This document shows positions 1-5,865 of a stretch of 6,978 nt of DNA, one piece after another (within the stretch, counting starts at the first letter, position 1; each line of letters begins with the position of its first letter). The notes beneath the pieces were generated by a model. The model made no database searches. It was given only the letters and a program-made list of their open reading frames with translations, and was not told the DNA's origin. This stretch comes from Desulfuromonadaceae bacterium (GTDB lineage: Bacteria; Desulfobacterota; Desulfuromonadia; Desulfuromonadales; Geopsychrobacteraceae), in the NCBI GenBank assembly GCA_030639985.1, contig DAOWKG010000002.1:1-6978 (forward strand). Direction: 5' to 3'. The translations under genes were made by a program, and so were the position numbers.

Positions 1-1106
1 AAATCTTTGGCATTTGCACTTGCCATCGCAATTTTGCTGTTTAATCTTTCTAAATCGTAGATACCATCAAGGGTATCAATCAGGTCGAGGCGCTGTAAGC
101 TGTCATCAACTAACTCGGCAACAGCATCCTGCCGTTGTTTAATCAATGACAAATCAACCAGCGGATAATGGACCCAATTACGTAACGTTCTGCCGCCCAT
201 GGCAGTAGCGGTTCGATCGAGCACCCCCAACAGTGAACCCCGCTTTTTACCATCAAACATGGTTGCGGTCAGTTCCAGATTGCGGCGGGTGGAATCATCC
301 AGAACCATAAAATTGTTGGTATGGTAGGTCTGCAATGGACGGATGTGATTGAGTTTCTCTTGTTGCGTTTGTTGCAGATAGTAAAGGACAGCAGCAGCAG
401 CACTTTGAGCGGCAGGAAAGTCACCACAACCAAAAGATTGCAACCCCGATACCGCAAAGAAGGAGCATAGTTGCTCACTGGCATAGTCAGTTTCAAAAAC
501 CCAGTCAGGGAGAAAATTGGTCATCACTTCATCGAGAGAAAAACCAATTTGCTGGCGCAAATCCTCCCCCTGCTGGTCAGCACAAAAAAGGACTTCTCGG
601 GGCCGCAACGAACCGAGTTCACTTTCTACCTGCGACAACGTTTCAACCTGAGTAGCTCTAAATTCACCGGTAGTGATATCGACATAAGCAATACCATAAC
701 TACCATCAGCCCCAAGCAACGAAAGGAGATAATTGTTTTCTTTCGGTTCCAAAGTATCGGTATCGGTAATCAAACCGGGGGTAACCACCTTAACTACTTT
801 GCGATCGACAATTCCTTTGGTTGTTTTTGGATCACTGACCTGCTCGCAAATTGCAACCTTATGTCCAGCTGCTATCAGCTTGGCAATATAACTCTGACTA
901 CTATGATAAGGGATGCCACAAAGGGGTATTGCATCTTCAACCCCTTTATTTCTGGAAGTGAGGGTAATTCCAAGTACCCGCGAAGCAAGTACGGCATCAT
1001 CCATAAACATCTCATAAAAATCACCCAACCGAAAAAACAGGACGGCATCCTCATGTTCGGCTTTAATCTCCAGATACTGACGCATAACCGGTGTTACTGT
1101 TGACAT
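1..1106 (-). CDS. mutS: DNA mismatch repair protein MutS, N-terminal part (gene runs off the left edge)
   Basis: MutS binds mismatches and small loops in DNA and recruits MutL to start mismatch repair. Reading leftward from ATG at 1106-1104, 368 codons are open without a stop up to the window edge. The start MSTVTPVMRQYLEIKAEH, followed by RLGDFYEMF with the mismatch-wedging Phe-X-Glu at F30-Y31-E32, is diagnostic of domain I. GIPYHS and the CEQV...KGIVDRKVVKVVTPG block complete domain I (about 1-115). The connector domain (about 125-250) follows with YVDITTGEF. The start of the core/lever domain is seen as LDDSTRRNLEL, GSLLGVLDRTATAMGGR and ERLNSKIAMASANAKD. The clamp, the Walker A/B ATPase and the C-terminus lie outside the window. 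The start is supported by AGGA seven bases upstream. An ATG eight bases further upstream is out of frame. The gene is divergent from the kinase gene. The family call is essentially certain; only intactness of the unseen part is unknown. Confidence 0.97.
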   Translation of the reverse strand, partial: MSTVTPVMRQYLEIKAEHEDAVLFFRLGDFYEMFMDDAVLASRVLGITLTSRNKGVEDAIPLCGIPYHSSQSYIAKLIAAGHKVAICEQVSDPKTTKGIVDRKVVKVVTPGLITDTDTLEPKENNYLLSLLGADGSYGIAYVDITTGEFRATQVETLSQVESELGSLRPREVLFCADQQGEDLRQQIGFSLDEVMTNFLPDWVFETDYASEQLCSFFAVSGLQSFGCGDFPAAQSAAAAVLYYLQQTQQEKLNHIRPLQTYHTNNFMVLDDSTRRNLELTATMFDGKKRGSLLGVLDRTATAMGGRTLRNWVHYPLVDLSLIKQRQDAVAELVDDSLQRLDLIDTLDGIYDLERLNSKIAMASANAKD

Positions 1107-1139
1107 CCTAACATCCTGAAATAACAGAGGGATAAATAA

Positions 1140-1157
1140 TACCTAAAACGATAGGTA
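1140..1157. repeat. Small inverted repeat in the mutS leader
   Basis: TACCTA (1140-1145) and TAGGTA (1152-1157) form a perfect six-pair stem with a six-base loop. It lies about 33 bases upstream of the mutS start codon, inside the predicted leader. The stem is A+T-rich and weak, and no U-tract follows on either strand, so it is not a terminator. A role in mRNA stability or protein binding is possible but unproven. Confidence 0.35.
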
Positions 1158-1170
1158 GCAGTGGGCGGGT

Positions 1171-1199
1171 ATCCTAACAAAGGCGCCTTGGTAAGTAAA
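1171..1199 (-). promoter_or_regulatory. Candidate sigma-70-type promoter for mutS
   Basis: On the minus strand TTTACT (1199-1194) and TAGGAT (1176-1171) are separated by exactly 17 bases. Each matches four of six consensus positions. Transcription would start near 1164 and give a leader of roughly 58 bases before the mutS ATG. The -35 element sits inside the inverted repeat at 1188-1203. Both hexamers are mediocre and chance matches are common in DNA of this composition, so this is only a candidate. Confidence 0.28.
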
Positions 1200-1203
1200 C
1201 CAA
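1188..1203. repeat. 16-bp inverted repeat TTGGT-N6-ACCAA, operator-like
   Basis: TTGGT at 1188-1192 and ACCAA at 1199-1203 are perfect reverse complements separated by six bases (AAGTAA). The element overlaps the candidate -35 of mutS. The geometry suits a dimeric repressor site or a small hairpin. No regulator of this site is visible in the window. Confidence 0.4.
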
Positions 1204-1213
1204 TCGCTATGGC

Positions 1214-1244
1214 AATCAGACGGGAATTAAACCCGTGACTGGAT
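1214..1244. repeat. Imperfect hairpin resembling a T-arm
   Basis: ACGGG (1220-1224) pairs with CCCGT (1232-1236) around a seven-base loop. The stem extends outward through CAG (1217-1219) with CTG (1239-1241) after a two-base bulge, and weakly through AAT with GAT. On the minus strand the core, GGGTTTAATTCCC, looks like a tRNA T-arm, but no other tRNA arm is present. It lies upstream of the candidate mutS promoter. Confidence 0.4.
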
Positions 1245-1296
1245 CAATTTGCGCAATGGAGTTCACAACGATTTTATTTGTCATAAAACTGCATTC

Positions 1297-1302
1297 TATA
1301 AT
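1297..1302 (+). promoter_or_regulatory. Candidate -10 element for the kinase operon
   Basis: A perfect TATAAT occurs 85 bases upstream of the kinase start codon. The position 17 bases upstream reads TTATTT (1274-1279), a poor -35. TTGTCA at 1278-1283 is a better hexamer but lies only 13 bases away. Transcription from here would start near 1309 and carry the inverted repeat at 1340-1364 in a leader of about 78 bases. Confidence 0.3.
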
Positions 1303-1339
1303 CAATTTGTGATATTATTTTGAAATGCACGTTAAATTA

Positions 1340-1364
1340 CACCATGTTACCATTCCCTATGGTG
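1340..1364. repeat. Inverted repeat CACCAT-N13-ATGGTG just upstream of the kinase start
   Basis: CACCAT (1340-1345) and ATGGTG (1359-1364) are perfect reverse complements with a 13-base spacer. The right arm ends 22 bases before the kinase ATG at 1387. An alternative pairing, TGCAC (1326-1330) with GTGCA (1362-1366), shares the right arm. It could be an operator half-site pair or a leader hairpin that modulates translation. No U-tract follows, so it is not an intrinsic terminator. Confidence 0.35.
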
Positions 1365-1386
1365 CAACAATAAAATTGGCTAGGGC

Positions 1387-4206
1387 ATGAACCTTAATTC
1401 ACTACAAACAAGAATCACCCTGACCATTGCCGGAATTGTTGCAATTTCCCTAACCCTGACAATAATATTTTTTAGCTCCAGGGCAACCAATGAATTATCA
1501 TCTGCAATGGATGAAAACGCCATAAATTTACTGAATGCAACATTCAACCTGGTCTCATCTCAACATAGTAACATTCAGTTTTACAAAGAAGCGATGATGG
1601 CGAGAAGAAAAGAAGAACTAAAAAATAACACCGATATTGTCTATAAGTTAATTGAATCTGCATATATGGGATATAAAGCTGCTGGAGTAGCAGAGGAAGA
1701 AGCTAAGCGCAGGATACTTTCCAGAATCAATCAGATAAGATTTGCCGACGATGTCGGTTATTTTTGGGTAAACGATATCACCAGACCCATTCCCAAAATA
1801 ATAATGCACCCGGTTAGACCGGACCTGATCGGTAAAAGTAGCGATGGACCACGATACCACTGTTTGATAAATGGTGAAGGCAATATTTTCACTGCATTTC
1901 TTAATATCGCCGAGCAGGATGGTGAGGGCTATGTCGAGTACTTATGGCCGAAACCTTCGCCATCAGGACTCACAGTAGATCAGCCTAAAATTGGCTTTGT
2001 AAAATACTTCAAACCATGGAACTGGATTATTGGCACAGGCGTTTATGTTGATGACATTGAGATTGATGTTAAAAAACGAACCGAAGCGGTAATTAGAGAT
2101 CTTAATAATACCATCTTAAAACAAATGGTTGGTGAGAATGGTTACTATTTCATTTTCGATAAAAACAACTTTGTGCTTGCCCACCCGCTTTATGCCGGAA
2201 TGGACGGTAAAAACTTTATTAACCCAGTTACAAAAAATAATATTCTTGACGAGTTAAAGGATTCGTATCACCGCAAATTAGATTTTTTTCAATACCGTTG
2301 GGATAAACCAGAAGACAAGGGCAACTTTATCTATGCCAAAAAATCGTACGTAACTTACTTCGAACCATTAGGCTGGTATATCGCTTCAAGTGTTTACGAC
2401 AAATATTATGAAAATAAAATTTCAGGAGCGGTTAAACAGATCGTCTTATTCTCATTATTCTTCATCATAGGTTCAATACTCGTTGCCTACCTCGTATCAA
2501 AAAGCATCTCTAAACCATTAATTTTACTAATCAAATCGATATCAAACACTGATGACTATGGTATTCCGCTAAATAAAGTTAAAAGAATCGGCGCCACTGA
2601 AATACAAACGCTCTCAACTACATTCAATAAAATGATCACCTCAATAACGGAATCACGAGACAAACTCGAAGCGAGCGAATCTTTTAATAAAGTTCTATTT
2701 CACGACAGTATAATACCACTGGTAGTAATGGATCAAAACACAGGCAAATTTATCGATTGCAACCAGGCAGCAGCAGATATTTATGGCTTTAAGACAATTG
2801 CTGACACCATCGGGAAAAGTCCGCTGGATGTTTCAGCTGAACGACAAGAAGATGGTGAATTGTCATCAATTGCGGCACCAAGACACATAGCAGAAGCGCT
2901 TAAGAAAGGTTCGGTCCTTTTTGATTGGCTCCACCAAAAAGTGAATGGCGAATTATGGAATGCAGAAGTTCAATTAATGAGCCTCACCTACAAAGATCAA
3001 AACCTGCTCCAGTTCAGCCTGCTGGATATTACCGCGAGAAAGCAAGCCCAGGAACAACTCAGCCACAATCGTAAAATGGATGCTATTGGTCAACTTGCCG
3101 GTGGCGTTGCCCACGATTTTAATAATCTACTTGCCGGCATCATAACAGCTTCCCAAATGTTAAAATTACCAAAAAGAAAGTTGGATGACAAAGGGCTAGA
3201 ACTGGTCGATATGATCATGAGCGCTTCTACCCGCGCAGCAGATTTTACCAACAAGTTACTCACTTTTGGGCGCAAAGGGAAAATGCTATTTTCACCAATA
3301 AATATTCATACGGCAATCAATGAAACTATAGCAATGCTAAGCAACACAATAGATAAAAAAATCAATATTAGAGTAAATAACAATGCCACTAACTTTATCG
3401 TCAATGGTGACAACGCAGAACTGCAAAACATATTTCTTAACCTGGGAATAAACGCTTCACACGCTATGGCAGAGGGTGGTGAACTAACCTTCTCAACCAC
3501 CAATATAGAATTAAATCGTGAATTTTGCGATGCCAGTACATTTGCGATCGAACCGGGTCAATTTATCGATATTGAAGTAAGAGATACCGGCTGTGGCATA
3601 GAAGATAACTGTCTTAGCAAAATATTCGATCCGTTTTATACAACCAAACAACCAGGTAGCGGTTCCGGGCTGGGTCTCTCTGCCGTTTACGGTACCGTCC
3701 ATAGCCACAATGGAACCATCAATGTAGCTAGCGAAATTGGTATTGGCACGGTATTTCATATTTACTTACCCAACACCAGTGCTCCTGAAACCACTAACGA
3801 AGAAACCTCAGACAACAACATAACCATAACTGGATCAGGTACAATACTGTTGGTGGATGACGAAGAATTAATCAGAAAAGTCGGCAGTATCCTCCTTAAG
3901 GAAATGGGCTTTGACGTAATACTTGCTGCCAATGGACTTGAAGCGGTAAATATTTTTTCGTCCCAGAATAAAGACATTGATCTTATCATTACCGATATGA
4001 TTATGCCGGTAATGAACGGTAGAGAAGCATTTTACCGATTTAAAAAGATTGATAATAATTGCAAAATCATTATATCTTCCGGCTTTGTCAGGGATGAAAA
4101 CCTTGAACAAATGGAGCGAGATGGTTTGTCTGGCTTCATCAAAAAACCTTTTAAGAGCAACGAACTAAGCCAACTTATCGGAAAGGTCTTGGGCCTTACC
4201 CAATAA
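1387..4206 (+). CDS. Membrane hybrid histidine kinase: tandem Cache-like sensor, HAMP, PAS, HisKA, HATPase, REC
   Basis: This is an inner-membrane sensor kinase that should autophosphorylate on His and pass phosphate to its own receiver. Order in the 939 residues: TM1 (about 12-33); two periplasmic Cache-like modules (about 70-225, with GYFWVND and NWIIGTGVYVDDIE, and about 245-338, with GYYFIF and GWYIASSVYD); TM2 (about 349-371); HAMP (about 371-425); PAS (about 436-552); HisKA with GGVAHDFNNLL and phospho-acceptor H576; and the catalytic domain with N-box N689, G1 box D733-T-G-C-G737, F-box FDPFYTTK (747-754) and G2 box GSGSGLGLS (757-765). The receiver (about 819-937) has acidic D824/D825, phospho-acceptor D870, S898 and K920-P921, so all key residues are intact. 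The H-box is of the HPK4 (NtrB-like) type. No DNA-binding or enzymatic output domain is present, so a separate Hpt or regulator is expected elsewhere. ATG 1387 is the first possible start after an in-frame TAG at 1381. Its AGGG is only one base from the ATG, so initiation may be weak. sCache_2-type domains often bind small carboxylates, but the ligand here is unknown. Confidence 0.95.
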   Translation: MNLNSLQTRITLTIAGIVAISLTLTIIFFSSRATNELSSAMDENAINLLNATFNLVSSQHSNIQFYKEAMMARRKEELKNNTDIVYKLIESAYMGYKAAGVAEEEAKRRILSRINQIRFADDVGYFWVNDITRPIPKIIMHPVRPDLIGKSSDGPRYHCLINGEGNIFTAFLNIAEQDGEGYVEYLWPKPSPSGLTVDQPKIGFVKYFKPWNWIIGTGVYVDDIEIDVKKRTEAVIRDLNNTILKQMVGENGYYFIFDKNNFVLAHPLYAGMDGKNFINPVTKNNILDELKDSYHRKLDFFQYRWDKPEDKGNFIYAKKSYVTYFEPLGWYIASSVYDKYYENKISGAVKQIVLFSLFFIIGSILVAYLVSKSISKPLILLIKSISNTDDYGIPLNKVKRIGATEIQTLSTTFNKMITSITESRDKLEASESFNKVLFHDSIIPLVVMDQNTGKFIDCNQAAADIYGFKTIADTIGKSPLDVSAERQEDGELSSIAAPRHIAEALKKGSVLFDWLHQKVNGELWNAEVQLMSLTYKDQNLLQFSLLDITARKQAQEQLSHNRKMDAIGQLAGGVAHDFNNLLAGIITASQMLKLPKRKLDDKGLELVDMIMSASTRAADFTNKLLTFGRKGKMLFSPINIHTAINETIAMLSNTIDKKINIRVNNNATNFIVNGDNAELQNIFLNLGINASHAMAEGGELTFSTTNIELNREFCDASTFAIEPGQFIDIEVRDTGCGIEDNCLSKIFDPFYTTKQPGSGSGLGLSAVYGTVHSHNGTINVASEIGIGTVFHIYLPNTSAPETTNEETSDNNITITGSGTILLVDDEELIRKVGSILLKEMGFDVILAANGLEAVNIFSSQNKDIDLIITDMIMPVMNGREAFYRFKKIDNNCKIIISSGFVRDENLEQMERDGLSGFIKKPFKSNELSQLIGKVLGLTQ

Positions 4207-4250
4207 ATTTTTCCCCACCTTTTTAAATGCATGCACAGCAGGAAAAAATA

Positions 4251-4763
4251 ATGACCAATAGTAAAATCGTATTACCTGAAATCGATTATTTTGATCCCGA
4301 CAATTATTTAGCAGAGACCCTTGAAGACGAAATCAAGGTTGATGAAAATTGCAAAATTCTGCTGAAAAATTTTCACCAATACCTGCTAGGCACTAAAAGC
4401 ATTGCCCCACTGGAAGCCGGAAGCATGGCAAGTGGGGCAGATTATTACCTGCGTGACTATATGATTGATAATCGCCGGGCAAACATATTTACTATTTCGG
4501 TAGCGTTAATTCGTGGTTTTGCTGGCAACTGGTACATAATTAACAACCTGAATCCAAACATGGCAGAGCTTGAAAGTATCCTCACCGGCGTCGCCAATTT
4601 TTATGGCTATTGTCACGCCAACAGATTGATATCACCGACTACGGCGACCCAAATCGATCAAGCATGTGCAGACCTTATTTACTATCGCCAACGGATTGAA
4701 TCATTTCACAGCCTCATTGGTGACGGTTATAGCGAATGGAATAAAAGTTGCCCCATGCCATAA
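4251..4763 (+). CDS. Conserved-looking hypothetical protein, 170 aa, unknown function
   Basis: I do not recognise this family. The start at 4251 is chosen over an ATG at 4227 because AGGA (4240-4243) lies seven bases upstream of it, while 4227 has no ribosome binding site. The protein has no signal peptide or membrane segment and should be cytosolic. The N-terminal 33 residues are strongly acidic (DYFDPDNY, ETLEDEIKVDE). The middle carries MASGADYYLRDYMIDNRR (59-76) and FAGNWYIINNL (90-100), with helical, aromatic-rich segments after it. Four Cys (34, 121, 139, 167) and His 42, 122 and 153 are spread out, without a clear CxxC metal motif. It sits 44 nt after the kinase gene and 12 nt before the CDF gene, so it is probably co-transcribed and perhaps translationally coupled to the transporter. 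A link to metal homeostasis or to the kinase would be inference from position only. Coding is supported by frame length, the ribosome binding site and natural-looking protein composition. Confidence 0.8.
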   Translation: MTNSKIVLPEIDYFDPDNYLAETLEDEIKVDENCKILLKNFHQYLLGTKSIAPLEAGSMASGADYYLRDYMIDNRRANIFTISVALIRGFAGNWYIINNLNPNMAELESILTGVANFYGYCHANRLISPTTATQIDQACADLIYYRQRIESFHSLIGDGYSEWNKSCPMP

Positions 4764-4775
4764 AAGAAACCGGAG

Positions 4776-5714
4776 TTGTATATCAATAATCCAAAACTGC
4801 GTGCCGCTGTATTTTCCATCTGCGGTGCCTTAACTTTAGCTATAATCAAACTTACAGTTGCCATTCTAAGTGGTTCCATGGCAGTGATGGCTGCCGCTAT
4901 CGACTCCATCCTTGATATCCTCATGTCGGGGGTAAACTTCATGGCGATTCGCCATGCTGAACAGCCCCCCGACCAGTCCCATCCGTTTGGCCACGGTAAA
5001 TTTGAAACCCTCGCAACGTTGTTTCAAGCCTTCGTCATCACCGCATCGGGGGTATGGATAATTTATGAATCGGTGATAAGGCTTAGCCACAATACTAAAA
5101 TCGAAAATATTGATCATGGTATCTGGGTTCTAGCCTTCAGCGCCGTCGTTTCGTGGTTTATCGCCAGCCACCTGCGTAAAGTTGCTAAACAAACCGACTC
5201 ATCAGCCCTCGAAGCTGATTCACTCCATTTTCGCATGGATATTTATAGCAACCTGGGCCTGATGGCAGGTCTTTTAATGGTGCGCTGGTTTGATATCTAC
5301 TGGCTCGATGCGGCACTATCAATATTGGTTGCGCTATACATTCTTCATGAAGCACTACAATTAATAAAACGTGGCCTTAGAGACATTCTCGATCATGAAC
5401 TTCCTGAGGACATACAACAACAAATACACCAGCTTATTACCACTCATGGCGGCTCAGTTGCGGGCTATCATGGCTTGCGTACTAGAAGAGCTGGTTCAAT
5501 AAAGCTCATGGATTTTCATCTCGAAGTTTGCAAAGACATGACGGTTAAAGAAGCCCATGAACTAACTGACAATCTAGAGAAAAAAATTGAACGGGAAATA
5601 CTTGGTGCAAATGTGACCATTCATATAGAACCATGCATGGTAAAGGAATGCCCGGGAAAAGATAACTGCGAGATTGTGAAAAACCGGATTCCGGCCAGAT
5701 TTCGTGACATTTGA
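4776..5714 (+). CDS. CDF-family cation efflux protein (FieF-like DD-HD type)
   Basis: Cation diffusion facilitators are inner-membrane dimers that export divalent metals such as Zn2+ or Fe2+ in exchange for protons. The 312 residues show about six membrane helices (about 9-31, 34-58, 80-101, 114-134, 153-170, 174-196), then the cytosolic metal-binding domain from about 205. The transport site is visible as D43-x3-D47 in helix 2 and H151-x3-D155 in helix 5, the DD-HD pattern of E. coli FieF. The HPFGHGK loop (69-75) between helices 2 and 3 is typical. The C-terminal domain has the usual His/Asp positions (GYHGLRTRRAG, HLEV, HIEP). The protein ends in a Cys-bearing tail, C287-x4-C292-x5-C298, which could bind metal. 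The start is uncertain: TTG at 4776 is the only usual start codon between the upstream in-frame TAA (4761-4763) and Met35, but GGAG touches it with no spacer. The gene follows the 170-aa protein by 12 nt, which suggests coupling. Metal specificity cannot be read from this sequence. Confidence 0.95.
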   Translation: MYINNPKLRAAVFSICGALTLAIIKLTVAILSGSMAVMAAAIDSILDILMSGVNFMAIRHAEQPPDQSHPFGHGKFETLATLFQAFVITASGVWIIYESVIRLSHNTKIENIDHGIWVLAFSAVVSWFIASHLRKVAKQTDSSALEADSLHFRMDIYSNLGLMAGLLMVRWFDIYWLDAALSILVALYILHEALQLIKRGLRDILDHELPEDIQQQIHQLITTHGGSVAGYHGLRTRRAGSIKLMDFHLEVCKDMTVKEAHELTDNLEKKIEREILGANVTIHIEPCMVKECPGKDNCEIVKNRIPARFRDI

Positions 5715-5865
5715 ATATCCTCGACAATCAAACGTTTACCGACTTATTACCTCAGATGTGACTCGTTCCTGCTGAAACAAATGGCAATGGAAGCCACAAT
5801 TCATCACATGATACCAAGCATTAATTGTATTCGCGAATTTTCCCCGGCAATATGACGCGCGGCAA
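5715..5865. other. Convergent intergenic gap
   Basis: These 151 bases separate the ends of the CDF gene and the aminotransferase gene, which face each other. A bidirectional terminator would be expected, but I see no G+C-rich stem followed by a U-tract on either strand. Minor structures are a 10-bp palindrome ATTCGCGAAT (5829-5838) and a loose inverted repeat, ACAATT at 5797 with AATTGT at 5823. The base composition shifts from A+T-rich to G+C-rich around here. No small gene is evident. Confidence 0.7.

Larger units (their letters stand above)
1107..1386. other. Divergent intergenic region between mutS and the kinase gene
   Basis: This 280-base A+T-rich stretch contains no convincing coding frame. 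It must hold the 5' control regions of both mutS (leftward) and the hybrid kinase (rightward). I see four inverted repeats (1140-1157, 1188-1203, 1214-1244, 1340-1364), a palindromic GGCGCC at 1182-1187, a perfect TATAAT on the plus strand at 1297-1302, and a moderate -35/-10 pair for mutS at 1199-1171 on the minus strand. No riboswitch consensus such as GEMM was recognised. All regulatory assignments here come from reading motifs by eye. Confidence 0.8.

Noticed and set aside
391..402. GCA trinucleotide repeat (four copies)
   Set aside because: It encodes a short Ala run in the MutS connector/core region and is too short to call a meaningful repeat.
471..1103. 210-codon open frame on the plus strand
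   Set aside because: It lies wholly antisense to mutS, whose motifs are unmistakable. The translated protein has no recognisable domains and reads as a shadow frame.
1205..1245. Possible tRNA gene or tRNA remnant on the minus strand
   Set aside because: Only a T-arm-like hairpin is present. The acceptor 5' strand, D-arm and anticodon arm are absent, and the nearby CCA is one base out of place.
1240..1255. Possible sigma-54 promoter (GG-N10-GC at 1241-1254)
   Set aside because: The GG/GC spacing is right, but the rest of the -24 and -12 elements match poorly.
4207..4250. Terminator or promoter between the kinase and the 170-aa gene
   Set aside because: The 44-base gap has T-runs but no stem and no -35/-10 pair, which fits co-transcription.
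4227..4250. Upstream ATG at 4227 as the start of the 170-aa protein
   Set aside because: It has no ribosome binding site, while ATG 4251 has AGGA at seven-base spacing.
5684..5694. CCGG-ATT-CCGG hairpin at the end of the CDF gene as a terminator
   Set aside because: The stem is only four pairs, the loop has three bases, it lies within the coding region, and no U-tract follows.
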